Of a stretch of 39,714 nt of DNA, positions 26,182 through 35,810 are shown piece by piece. The stretch's first letter is position 1. Each line of letters opens with the position of its first letter. The translations under genes and the position numbers were made by a program. The stretch is from Baffinella frigidus (taxonomy: Eukaryota; Cryptophyceae; Cryptomonadales; Baffinellaceae). The stretch lies in NCBI GenBank assembly GCA_026770585.1, contig MU646555.1, positions 309,925 through 349,638 on the forward strand. The letters run 5' to 3'. Below the pieces are notes generated by a model. That model worked only from the letters and a program-made list of their open reading frames with translations, did not search any database and was not told where the DNA came from.

Positions 26182-28242
26182 ATGCACAAGGGTTGCATGC
26201 TGCGTACTCAGTTGATCTTTCTTTTATTGTGGTTGTTCTCGTTTGTTAGACAAACGTCTGCAAGTTGCCCAGCTGGTCTATACTATGAAGCAGATTGGTA
26301 TGCGTGTCTAAACTGTCCAACAGGAGAATACCAACCCACTGTCAACACAGCCACTTCATGCTTCCTGTGTCCAAAAGATACATACACCAACACCGATGCA
26401 ACAATCACCTGTACATCATGTCCAACCAACTCAGTTACCGATTACACAGGAAGTTACATGTTAACTCATTGCCATTGTCCCGTAGGATTTTTCTGGGAGA
26501 TTGCATGGTGGACCTGTACACAATGTGCATCTGGCACCTATACCAATACCAGGGACTCTTCTTCCTGTTCGTCGTGTGCCGCAGGTACGTATAAAACCAA
26601 TGCGGGAACGGGGACCTGTACAAATTGCCCGGCTAATACATACTCTCTCGCTGCCTCGTCTGCGTGTACCGCGTGTCCATCCAACACCTTCTCTGCGTTG
26701 GGTAGTAACGAATTGGTTGATTGTAAATGCCCTGCGGGTTACACGGGGCCAGATGGGGAAGGCCCCTGTACCGAGTGTGCTGCTGGTACGTACAAGGTCT
26801 ACACTGGGAGCGCATCCTGTACTGCTTGTATCGCAAATACGTACGCGATCTGGCCGCATGCAACAACCGCTGGCGTGTGCCAATCATGTCCACCAAACAG
26901 CTACTCTTTACAGAGTAGCGATGAATTGGTGGACTGTAGATGTGGAAGTGGATATACAGGCGCAGATGGTTCAACATGCACCGCTTGTTCCCCGGGCACC
27001 TACAAAAGCGGTTTCGGCTCTGCTGATTGCACCCCATGCGACGCCGGGACTTTTTCGATCGTGCCATATGCAACGCACGCTGGTGTATGCCAACTGTGCC
27101 CGCTTAACAGCTACTCTGCGCTGGGCAGTGATGGGTTGGTTGATTGTAAATGTCTCGCTGGGTTTGTTGGAGCCGATGGGACCGTTTGTACCAGTTGCAT
27201 AGCCGGTACGTACAAGGCACTCCCAGGGGATGGCAGTTGCACATTATGCGCTGCAGATACCTACTCGGTGGCGATCGCTTCAGCATCTTCGGGTACGTGT
27301 ATTGCATGTCCATCTGGCACCTTTTCTGCGTCGGGTAGCAACGAATTGGCTGACTGTAAATGTCCCGCGGGTTATACGGGGCCCGATGGAGAAGGTCCCT
27401 GTACAGCATGTGCTGCAGGTACATACAAGGTCGACTCAGGGGCTGGCAGTTGCACATTGTGCGATACAGCCACCTATTCGGCGGTGGTCGCTGCAACGTC
27501 GTCTGGAGTGTGTTTGGCGTGTCCAGCAAATACAATCTCATTGCAGGGCAGCGAACAGCTGACGGATTGCAAATGTACTACCGGTTACACAGGTACCAAC
27601 GGAGACGGAAACGAGTGCTTTTCGTGCGACGCAGGTGGGTTTAAGGAATTTATCGGAGACGGGAGCTGTACACTATGCGCTGCATCTACTTACTCGGGGG
27701 TTGTCGCTGCAACGTCCTCTGGAACATGTTCTACATGCCCTGATAACACCCTCTCAGATGAGGGAAGTGTCCAATTGACGGATTGTAAATGTAAAGCTGG
27801 TTTTGTTGGGGGTGATGGAACCGTCTGCAACAGTTGTCCATCTGGTACGTACAAGGAACTTCCTGGAGATGGCATTTGTTCGTTATGCGCTGTAGATACA
27901 TATTCAGCGGTGACCGCGTCAATGTCCGTGAGTACGTGTTTAGTATGTCCATCCAATACCTTCTCTACGCAGGGCAGCAATGAAATTATCGATTGTCGAT
28001 GTTTACCTGGTTTCACGGGTCCAAACGGAGTTGCATGCAACGCGTGTTTGGCAGGCAGTTACAAGGTCGATACGGGAAATGGCCCTTGTACACCCTGTGG
28101 GCTTGATACCTACTCTGTCGCCCTGCACGCAGACACCGCTGAAACGTGCACAGACTGTCCACCCAACACATTTTCACAGACGACTGGTTCAGACGCGTTG
28201 GAGGACTGTGTGTGCAACACGGGATTCTTCCGGAATGCGTAG
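26182..28242 (+). CDS. Secreted cysteine-rich repeat protein
   Basis: 686 residues with an ATG start; signal peptide LIFLLLWLFSFVRQTSAS. The mature part consists almost wholly of GCC2_GCC3 / ephrin-receptor-like units, roughly ten to twelve, of the form C-x2-C-x2-GTYK...C-x2-C...(T/S)YS...C-x2-CP-x-NT-x7-GS-x4-DC-x-C-x2-GY/FTG. No transmembrane helix is seen; it ends DCVCNTGFFRNA. Units two to eight are closer to one another than to those of neighbouring genes. Function in viruses is unknown. Related modules serve extracellular binding in eukaryotes. Secreted decoy or virion fibre are reasonable guesses. Flanked on both sides by hairpin repeats. Confidence 0.88.
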   Translation: MHKGCMLRTQLIFLLLWLFSFVRQTSASCPAGLYYEADWYACLNCPTGEYQPTVNTATSCFLCPKDTYTNTDATITCTSCPTNSVTDYTGSYMLTHCHCPVGFFWEIAWWTCTQCASGTYTNTRDSSSCSSCAAGTYKTNAGTGTCTNCPANTYSLAASSACTACPSNTFSALGSNELVDCKCPAGYTGPDGEGPCTECAAGTYKVYTGSASCTACIANTYAIWPHATTAGVCQSCPPNSYSLQSSDELVDCRCGSGYTGADGSTCTACSPGTYKSGFGSADCTPCDAGTFSIVPYATHAGVCQLCPLNSYSALGSDGLVDCKCLAGFVGADGTVCTSCIAGTYKALPGDGSCTLCAADTYSVAIASASSGTCIACPSGTFSASGSNELADCKCPAGYTGPDGEGPCTACAAGTYKVDSGAGSCTLCDTATYSAVVAATSSGVCLACPANTISLQGSEQLTDCKCTTGYTGTNGDGNECFSCDAGGFKEFIGDGSCTLCAASTYSGVVAATSSGTCSTCPDNTLSDEGSVQLTDCKCKAGFVGGDGTVCNSCPSGTYKELPGDGICSLCAVDTYSAVTASMSVSTCLVCPSNTFSTQGSNEIIDCRCLPGFTGPNGVACNACLAGSYKVDTGNGPCTPCGLDTYSVALHADTAETCTDCPPNTFSQTTGSDALEDCVCNTGFFRNA

Positions 28243-28267
28243 GTCGACTGCTGTATAGCAACATCCC

Positions 28268-28437
28268 CGTTGTGAAGCAGCCCCCGTTGCTTCGCAACGG
28301 TTTCCGGGTTCCGGGTTTGGGGTTCCGGGTTCCGGGTTCGGGGTTCCGGGTTCCGGGTTCGGGATTCTGGGTGGTGACGGGGTCTGTTCTGGAGACCCAG
28401 TTGCTTCACAGCAACCCGTTGCGTTGCAACGGGTGGC
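28268..28437 (+). repeat. Dispersed hairpin plus degenerate GGGTTCC array
   Basis: CCGTTGC-TTC-GCAACGG at 28284-28300, then eight or so GGGTTCC/GGGTTCG/GGGTTTG units to ~28370, then a second hairpin CCCGTTGC-GTT-GCAACGGG at 28415-28433. It lies between converging genes. Remaining sequence to 28555 has no gene. Confidence 0.9.
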
Positions 28438-28555
28438 GGGGGCATGATTCTGTATATGTGAGCCTCTGCGCGAGAATATAGAATCCACACCCGGCTTCAT
28501 CTAAAAATTGGACTCGTTTTAGATTTATTTACAGTTGTTACACACCACGATCCAC

Positions 28556-30043
28556 TCATTCTTCACCGCTGTCATATTCGGCGTCGTCGAATTCGCGCAC
28601 TTGGAAATCGTCGTCACTGTCGTCTTCGTGTGCTGTAGAAGTGTCGCTGAGGGTAGCCGCCTTCTGTTTGCGGTTGCGGTCTATGAAGTTTAGTCCGAGC
28701 TTCGTCCGGAGCACAGACAGGGCCGATTTCTGTGCCTCGCTGCTGTAGTGGGGTTTCCTCCGTGGCTGGTGGACCATGCATGTGGTTCCGTTTCCAGTCT
28801 TGATGGATGCGACGACGTCCTTTCCGGTGACGGGGTCGGTTTTCCGTTCAAGTACAGAGACGTTTTTGAGGATCGTGATTCCGCAAACGAAGTTGATGTT
28901 CTTGGCATCTTCATGATTCCCTTCCTTTTCGAGCCTGTCGATATATCGCATGTCATATGTTCGCAAGGGACGATGATATCGACCGACGTTGGATTGCAAC
29001 CAGAGACGCCGGCTCCCGATTTCGAGAAAGTTCAGCAGGAGTTGAAACACCGACTCGACTGCTGTACAGTCGGCGAACGAGTTGGACATATAGACAGGGC
29101 AGTACACCAAATCCAGCTTCTTGAACTCTTTGTTGGAGTATTTGAAGTCGTCACCGTCCATCTTCGTGAGAACTGTCGTTTTGTTACCTGTGTTGTTCAC
29201 TAAAAAACGGATACCCTCCGCCTTTGAATCGCCGACGTTTCCCATCCCACGCGAAGCCAAAACGTAGATCGCGTCTGTGGAATTCCCGTTCCAACACGCT
29301 TCCTTGAGTGTCTTCCCACCCAGTGCATCGAACAGGATCGAATCCCGGTCATCAAAGAGTTTGAAGACGATATTGCATGCATCCGTTTCGGAAAGAGGCG
29401 CCTGGTTCGCAACCGGGAGCCCCTTTAATGCAGCCCAAAGGAGAGTGGCCTCCGTCTTCTCCGCATCGAGTCTCATTCGGGTGGCTCGACTCCGGTCCAC
29501 GTCTTCCGCTTTCCGTTTGATATCTTCCAGTATCGTATTGATCTCTTCAAGAGTCCGTTCACTCGGGTTCGTCTGTTTGGCCGCATCAACTTTGTCTTTC
29601 CACCTGATTTCTGCACGAGCGTCTGCGTGTGCTTGTGCGGTCTTGCTTGTATCGTCATCGTTCAACCCCGCTGCGTACCTCCACAACTCGGCGCGCTCAT
29701 CTTCGTCCAAATCATTCCTCCAACCAGCCGGGGGCGGGATCAGCTCATCCCTACCGACCCCCTTTGCGTGGAGCTTCTGGTACTCCTTCGGGTGATCTAC
29801 TTTGAGTATGTCATCGATCTCCGTCTCATTTTGATTCCCCGGGAGTTTGTCTTTGGCGAGGCGCGCTCTTTCGAGATTCCACACCCGGCGACGGGCATCT
29901 TTGTGTGCGATTGTTTTTTTGTATGTGACCCCATCCGCTTTGAACCCGGCCGCGTTTTTCCATTGTAGCGTTCGAGTCTTCTCATCCAATTTGAGCCTCC
30001 AATTTGTAGGGGGTGTGGTCGGTCCTCGTGACTTTCGTGGCAT
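28556..30043 (-). CDS. Hypothetical protein with internal duplication and acidic tail
   Basis: 495 residues, ATG at 30041-30043. Two related ~45-residue motifs occur near residues 14-58 and ~105-150: W-R-x2-LDE-x2-R-x2-(L/E)-W-x2-AAG-(F/L)...AHxDAR. A charged helical linker follows. Residues ~200-430 are a globular domain (DACNIVFKLFDDRDSILFDALGG, IYVLASRGMGNVGDSKAEGIRFLV, YCPVYMSNSFADC). The last 30 residues are very acidic (DDSDDDFQVREFDDAEYD). I do not recognise it. It is the only non-secreted gene inside the repeat-protein island, flanked on both sides by GGGTTCC repeats, so it may have been inserted there or be part of a mobile module. Duplicated AP2-like or DNA-binding motifs are an idea, not a claim. 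Confidence 0.7.
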   Translation of the reverse strand: MPRKSRGPTTPPTNWRLKLDEKTRTLQWKNAAGFKADGVTYKKTIAHKDARRRVWNLERARLAKDKLPGNQNETEIDDILKVDHPKEYQKLHAKGVGRDELIPPPAGWRNDLDEDERAELWRYAAGLNDDDTSKTAQAHADARAEIRWKDKVDAAKQTNPSERTLEEINTILEDIKRKAEDVDRSRATRMRLDAEKTEATLLWAALKGLPVANQAPLSETDACNIVFKLFDDRDSILFDALGGKTLKEACWNGNSTDAIYVLASRGMGNVGDSKAEGIRFLVNNTGNKTTVLTKMDGDDFKYSNKEFKKLDLVYCPVYMSNSFADCTAVESVFQLLLNFLEIGSRRLWLQSNVGRYHRPLRTYDMRYIDRLEKEGNHEDAKNINFVCGITILKNVSVLERKTDPVTGKDVVASIKTGNGTTCMVHQPRRKPHYSSEAQKSALSVLRTKLGLNFIDRNRKQKAATLSDTSTAHEDDSDDDFQVREFDDAEYDSGEE

Positions 30044-30155
30044 GGTCGTATTTGTTTGAAATTCGAGTGAGTTCGACCCGACCCCTGTTTGATTTACAAA
30101 CCCATTCTACAAACTATCTGTACATATCTGTCTACATTAGTCGTTCTTTTTTTAA

Positions 30156-30225
30156 CCCAAACAGTCTGTAAATCCCAAACAGTCTGTAAATCCCAAACAG
30201 TCTGTAAACCCAAACAGTCTGTAAA
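30156..30225 (+). repeat. Four tandem copies of CCCAAACAGTCTGTAAA
   Basis: Copies at 30156, 30174, 30192 and 30209, separated by T except the last pair. Each contains the palindrome ACAGTCTGT. It sits in the divergent gap between the 28556-30043 and 30437-33090 genes, an iteron-like arrangement. Confidence 0.9.
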
Positions 30226-30263
30226 ATCGTATGTGTCCATCTAAACGAGTTCGTTCTATGAAA

Positions 30264-30380
30264 CCCGTTGCGTAGCAACCCCCGTTGCTCCGCAATGGGT
30301 TCCGGTTCGGGTTCCAGGTTCCGGGTTCGGGTTTCGGGGTTCCGGGTTCCGGGTTCGGGGTTCCGGGTTCCGGTGTCCAG
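30264..30380 (+). repeat. Dispersed hairpin plus degenerate GGGTTCC array
   Basis: CCCGTTGC-GTA-GCAAC, then CCCGTTGC-TCC-GCAATGGG, then GGGTTCC/GGGTTCG units to ~30380. It is 40-50 bases before the TATA box of the next gene. Confidence 0.85.
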
Positions 30381-30418
30381 GGGTTGCACACAATTTAACA
30401 TATCATATAGTCCCTGGA

Positions 30419-30426
30419 TATAAAAG
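30419..30426 (+). promoter_or_regulatory. TATA box (TATAAAAG) for the 30437 gene
   Basis: Only 10 bases before ATG 30437 but 34 before the in-frame ATG at 30461. The usual spacing therefore favours the second start, which also begins the signal peptide more closely. Confidence 0.55.
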
Positions 30427-30436
30427 ATGCGACAAC

Positions 30437-33090
30437 ATGAACCCATTCAAAATATCCCCGATGTCCCCGGTGTGTAAAAGTATATTCGTGGTATGGCTGT
30501 TTTTGATCTACGGCCTCTCACCAGCGTCGGCGGTACAGTCGTTAGTTGTAACTAGGCCAGGTGCGATACAATTTGGGGTTGGCTGGTCAGAGACGGAAGG
30601 CGTAATTCAGTACTCAACCCTACCCCGACACACACACACACCCACACCCATACCACACGCTCAACCATATAATATATATACTGACCCAATCGCCACAAAT
30701 TCAGGACATATCATATGGTTTTGAGAGATATACCAGCCAAGATAAGTTACTACCTATACGGTATTGCTAGCGACCAGCGATATTTCCTCATCGACTACGA
30801 GTCAAGCCAGTTGTTCTTTTCAACTGCCCCTGCTCAATTTGCTGGCCTTGACTGGGCAACCACATACGCCGTTCAGGTTTGGGGGGACACTGACAACACG
30901 TTCGTGTCCGGATCGATGGGATATCCGGTTGATCATCCGACCCCTCCACAAGGACCAATTGTATGCGCAGTGAACGATACGTCGACTATCCCGGTACTAC
31001 CTACTCACGACGGCTTTGGACAGGGTCCACCCTCGGGGTGTCAATTTCCACAAGAAACTGGCACAGTGCGTTTCTATTGGGGGAAACCATTGAATGGTGG
31101 GTGGTCTGATGGTACCCCTGTGAACTGTATCGAATTCACGTTCCAGTGGTCACTCGACGATACGTTTACCAATGGTGTTACCACAGCTTCATGTATAGAC
31201 CCATGGGACACCCCTGATCCTCTGCCTTTAGTTGCAAACGGTGACATTTGTTCGTTTGATGCTTTTTCCGCACAGATTCCACACACTGGAAGGTTAGAGT
31301 CCGGTATGAGATACTACATACGAATGACTGCAACCAGCTTGTATGCTAGCAGCGACTTCTCCTCGACTGTCAGCGCATTGATCCCGGGCCTACCATGTCC
31401 AACGGGGTCAACTTTTCCAGGAGAGGTTGTAGCGTTAGAACAGTGTATATGTCGTGCGGGATATTACGGTGATTCGAACGGAGTAGAATGCACGCCGTGC
31501 ATTGAGGGGACGTATAGAGCGGTTACTGGAATCGGAGCGATCGCAGAGTGTCTGGCGTGTCCCATGGGATCCGCGTCACTGCCAGGTAGTTCGTTATGTA
31601 CATCGTGTCCCGCGGGGTCGTTCGCGGACCTCCCCGGTAGCCCAACTTGCGAGGCGTGTCCGGCGTTTTCATCGGGTCCGATAGGGTCCACTTCGGTGAT
31701 GCAGTGTAGTTGCCTCGATGGGTATCTCGGTTCAAATGGCTCTGTGTGCAGTACATGCTCACCGGGAGCATTTGCACCAGCTGGTAGCCAGTTTTTGGTG
31801 GATTGTGTGTGCAGCGCCGGGTATTTTGGTGTGAACAGCTCCAGTTGCACGGCGTGTCCACCAGGCTCGTCGTCTCCGATTGGTAGCAATTCTTCGACAA
31901 ATTGCCTATGTGATGTTGGTTATTTCGGTGTAGATGCCTCCAATTGTTCTGCATGCCCACCGGGGACAACTTCCCAATTGGGCAGCCATGAGATAGCAGA
32001 CTGTGGATGCACCGTAGGTCAATTCGGGGACGGGGAAGCAGTTTGTGATTCATGTCCACTGGGGACAACATCGTACCATGGCTCCCTGGTTGTTGGGGAC
32101 TGTTTCTGTAGTCTAGGGCACACGGCTGATTCAGATGGAGTGGAGTGTACAGCATGTGCGCTGGGGACGTATAAGGATACGACAGGGGTGGGAAATTGTT
32201 CCTCGTGTATGGTCAAATGGTACGGGGATACAACCGGTGCAATTGCATGCACAAGGTGTCCATATGGGACAAATTCGACGACAGGGAGTTATGCTTTAGA
32301 TGATTGTACTTGTTTTACCGGGTACACAGCAACAGAAGATGGGGTTGTGTGTGCAGAGTGCGGCACCGGAACCTACAAACCCACTACAGGAACAGGTACA
32401 TGTACAATGTGCCCACCTGGAACGACGAGCGTGGGCCGCCGTGATACGCTGGACACATGTCAGTGTTTGAGAGGGTATACCGCTGTATCGGATGGAATAG
32501 AATGCACAGAGTGTCCAGAGGGGACATATAAGACAGAGATAGGTGCAACGGGTTGTGTTGGTGTCTGTCCGACAGGAACGAGCTCTGAAACCGGTAGCGA
32601 CAAGTTGACCGACTGCAAATGCAATATTGGGTACGCTGCAACAGAAGACGGTACAGCTTGTTCACCTTGCCAGCCGGGAACATACAAAAATTCAACAGGG
32701 ATGGGTTTATGCCAGACGTGTCCATTGAACACGAGCTCCGCACAGGCAAGTGATGAATTGACGGATTGTAGATGTTTTGCGGGTTACACAGCAGGGTCAG
32801 ACGGAATTGCATGTTCACCATGTGAGATAGGAACGTATAAGGACGTGGTGGGAACAGTGGGATGCCAGATGTGTCCGAACGGGACAAGCTCAGTAGCGGG
32901 CACCGCCTTGGTTACCGGCTGCACATGCCTAGAAGGCTACGTTGGAAGTGCGGGTGCTGTATGCACGATGTGCCCAGTAGACACGTACTGTGTCGGTGGT
33001 GTACTGACAAACTGCCCTCTAAACGGGCATTCACTCACAGGAAGTTTCGCGTTAGATGACTGTGTATGTAGCTCAGGATATTTCCGTTAG
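30437..33090 (+). CDS. Secreted protein: fibronectin-like domain plus cysteine-rich repeats, two exons
   Basis: Proposed join: 30437-30609, 30705-33090, 852 residues (844 from ATG 30461). Signal peptide SIFVVWLFLIYGLSPASA. Residues ~35-320 are beta-rich; the first ~95 look like a fibronectin type III fold read across the splice (VGWSETEGVIQ then VLRDIPAKISYYLYG, WATTYAVQVW). A second such domain has TVRFYWGKP and MRYYIRMTA. After that come ~11 cysteine-rich units. Several are of a shorter type (ACPPGSSSPIGSNSSTNCLC), unlike those of the 26182 gene. It ends DDCVCSSGYFR with no anchor. It probably binds an extracellular partner through the N-terminal domains. Confidence 0.82.
30610..30704 (+). 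other. Intron (95 bases) in the fibronectin-like repeat gene
   Basis: GTACTC donor, ATTCAG acceptor, phase 2. It links two overlapping frames into one continuous domain. It is G-poor with ACCCTACCCC and a CA tract. Confidence 0.7.
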
Positions 33091-33107
33091 ATTTTGGACA
33101 GGGTGGA

Positions 33108-33126
33108 CCCGTTGCAAAGCAACGGG
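33108..33126. repeat. Dispersed hairpin CCCGTTGC-AAA-GCAACGGG
   Basis: Perfect 8-base stem with an AAA loop, followed by one GGGTTCC, between two secreted-protein genes. Confidence 0.88.
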
Positions 33127-33219
33127 TTCCCGGGTGGTGGGGTTTGTAATAAAAACTATCCCTGGTATATCAATGCGATTTATTCTCTTCTGTTACGGGG
33201 TTGTCTAGTGCGTCACACG

Positions 33220-35703
33220 ATGACAGTCTCCTTCAAATTCGTGTGTGTTTTGGGGTTCGCGGTTTTGTCGGTGGGTCTTGTGAACGCACAAGAAGATACT
33301 TGTAGCATCTGTCCTCAAAACAACTACTGTTCAGATCAAACAATGGCACCATGTCCCATTCACGCCAACTCTTCAGTTGGAAGTAACGTTATAACTGACT
33401 GTGTATGCGTTCCTGGGTATTTCGGGGTTGATGGTGACCCGTGTTCAGCATGCGTGGCTAACAGTTTTTGCACAGGTGGGGTTTCAACTCAAACCTGCCC
33501 AGCAAACTCAGCATCTCCCGTAGGAAGCGACGAGCAGACAGATTGTATCTGTGTCGCGGGTTTCTACGGGGAACCGGGCGGGGTATGCACGCAATGCGAG
33601 ATTGGGTCGTGGTGTGATGCTGGGGTTAAAACAACCTGCCCCGCGTTTACATCCTCTATTGCGGGCAGCGATGAACTGGTAGATTGTGTATGCGTCGCCG
33701 GCTACACCGGCGCAGACGGCGCCGAGTGCACGGCTTGCGTCGCAGGGGAATACAAGGTAGACGCGGGTTCGGCCGTGTGTTCCTCGTGTGGGACGAGCAC
33801 TTATTCAACCGCCGTTGCGGCTATTTCATCTTCGACGTGTCTTTCATGCCCCACATCTACAACTTCCCTACTTGGCAGCGACGAGTTGACCGACTGTAAA
33901 TGCATTGCGGGTTACAACGCAACCCTAGACGGTGTCGAATGCTCTGCTTGTTCTGCGGGGACATACAAAATCGCCGCGGGGGTTGGTCAGTGCACAGCCT
34001 GTTTGGCGAATAAATATTCTACAGTCGTAGCTGCGACTTCCAACACGTGTCAGCTCTGCCCCTCAAACACGTTCGCCCCGGTTGGCAGTGACCAGCTAAT
34101 CGACTGTAAGTGCAACACAGGTTACACCGCGGTATCGGATGGTTTGGTGTGTACCGCGTGCGGTGCCGGGACCTACAAGCCCACCACTGGTACTGCGGTT
34201 TGTACAGCGTGTGGTGTGAACACATATTCTACTTCCATTGCTGCTTCGGTGATTGGTACCTGCATCAGCTGTCCTCAAAACACATCGTCGACGTCAAACA
34301 GCGACGACCTTACCGATTGTTCATGTATAGCCGGGTATACGAGTGAGGCCGATGGAACACCATGCAGTCCGTGCCCACTTGGCACCTATAAATCAGCCAC
34401 CGGTACTGGTGTTTGTGATCTATGTGCTGCTGGTAGCTACTCCGATACTCCGACAGCGACCTCGATCGATACCTGCAACGTGTGTGTTTCAAATTCTGCG
34501 TCGGTGGCAGGAAGTGACTCGATTCTAGATTGCGCTTGTGAGCTTGGTTGGTCGGGTCCCCTCGGTGGACCTTGTGCGATCTGCACGGTTGACCACTGGT
34601 GTGCGGGAGGGGGAATGGAGTACAACTGCCCAGCGTCTGCGATTTCTGAGGTTGGGAGTTCACAGATCGAGGATTGCTCATGCGTTCCGGGATTTGTTGG
34701 GGCCAACGGAGACATTTGTCAAGAATGCACCGCAGATGATTACTGTCCCGGTGGAGAGCAAAGTTTCAACTGCACGGAGTTTTCGGCCTCGCCGGGCGGG
34801 AGCTCGGCTGACACGAGCTGTGTCTGTATCGGTGGCTATCAGGGAATTCCGGGTGCGGTGTGTACACTATGCCCGGCAAATACATTCTGCGAGAGCGGTA
34901 ATCTGAGCATGTGTCCAGCGCATTCCGTTTCTGGGTCTGGCAGCGATTCCCCGGCAGACTGTAGCTGCATTGGGGGGTATCACGGCGAAAACGGCGCGAC
35001 ATGTGCCAAATGTCCCGTTGACTCGTATTGCGTTGGTGGAAATTCGGTGACGAGTTGCCCCGCAAACTCTGGGTCTCGGATTGGAAGTAATTCATCTCTT
35101 GACTGTACGTGCAATGACGGTTGGTCAGGAGAAGATGGAGGGGTCTGCATTTTGTGCGATGCTGGGTTCTGGTGCCACGCAGGGCTAATCAACGCGTGTC
35201 CGGAGAACAGCGACTCGATTGCAGGGGTCGGAAATCTTCTAGACTGTACGTGTCCGCTTGGCTACACTGGCCAGAACGGCGATGCCTGTATTGGGTGTTC
35301 ATCCGGAGCATACAAGAACACAATCGGCAATGCAACGTGCACACTCTGCGCTGTCGATACGTACTCTACCACAATCGCGGCTACGACAAGCGTTCAGTGT
35401 ATCAACTGTCCAGCGAATACAGCGGCTGTGCAGGGCAGCAACGTTCTTATAGCTTGTAAGTGTCTAATAGGCTATAATGGAACCGACGGGACCCCGTGTG
35501 TCCCATGCCCCGCAGGGACGTACAAACAACAGCCGGGAGACGGCGCGTGTATCCTTTGCGGAATTAACACATTTTCGACAGCTACCGCAGCGGTCGATGC
35601 GAGCACCTGTGATACATGCCCCACCGACGCGTTGTCTTCGAGTGGAAGCAATGAGGCTTCGGATTGTAGTTGTAGGGGTGGGTACTACAACCCGGCTCTG
35701 TAA
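33220..35703 (+). CDS. Secreted cysteine-rich repeat protein
   Basis: 827 residues from the ATG before the signal peptide (MTVSFKFVCVLGFAVLSVGLVNA). The frame is open further upstream through the hairpin repeat, but TTG/ATG codons there are unlikely starts. The mature part begins CSICPQNNYCSDQ and consists throughout of cysteine-rich units of two kinds. Long GTYK...TYST units occupy the centre and end; shorter units with YC-x-GG / WC-x-AG signatures (NSFCTGGVSTQTCPANS, DYCPGGEQSFNC) occupy the start and residues ~430-660. No transmembrane helix; ends RGGYYNPAL. The short-unit type also starts the 37752 protein, showing domain shuffling within the island. Confidence 0.88.
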   Translation: MTVSFKFVCVLGFAVLSVGLVNAQEDTCSICPQNNYCSDQTMAPCPIHANSSVGSNVITDCVCVPGYFGVDGDPCSACVANSFCTGGVSTQTCPANSASPVGSDEQTDCICVAGFYGEPGGVCTQCEIGSWCDAGVKTTCPAFTSSIAGSDELVDCVCVAGYTGADGAECTACVAGEYKVDAGSAVCSSCGTSTYSTAVAAISSSTCLSCPTSTTSLLGSDELTDCKCIAGYNATLDGVECSACSAGTYKIAAGVGQCTACLANKYSTVVAATSNTCQLCPSNTFAPVGSDQLIDCKCNTGYTAVSDGLVCTACGAGTYKPTTGTAVCTACGVNTYSTSIAASVIGTCISCPQNTSSTSNSDDLTDCSCIAGYTSEADGTPCSPCPLGTYKSATGTGVCDLCAAGSYSDTPTATSIDTCNVCVSNSASVAGSDSILDCACELGWSGPLGGPCAICTVDHWCAGGGMEYNCPASAISEVGSSQIEDCSCVPGFVGANGDICQECTADDYCPGGEQSFNCTEFSASPGGSSADTSCVCIGGYQGIPGAVCTLCPANTFCESGNLSMCPAHSVSGSGSDSPADCSCIGGYHGENGATCAKCPVDSYCVGGNSVTSCPANSGSRIGSNSSLDCTCNDGWSGEDGGVCILCDAGFWCHAGLINACPENSDSIAGVGNLLDCTCPLGYTGQNGDACIGCSSGAYKNTIGNATCTLCAVDTYSTTIAATTSVQCINCPANTAAVQGSNVLIACKCLIGYNGTDGTPCVPCPAGTYKQQPGDGACILCGINTFSTATAAVDASTCDTCPTDALSSSGSNEASDCSCRGGYYNPAL

Positions 35704-35738
35704 ATGCGACAGTTGTACGTCATACTTAAAACATGTGA

Positions 35739-35748
35739 TATATAAATA
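35739..35748 (+). promoter_or_regulatory. TATA box (TATATAAATA) for the RCC1-repeat gene
   Basis: It lies about 62 bases before the ATG at 35811. Confidence 0.6.
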
Positions 35749-35810
35749 CCATAGTCTTTCTTTCAAACGTCACACATTCACATATCTAAACTTTGAACGG
35801 TTTCGCGAAT

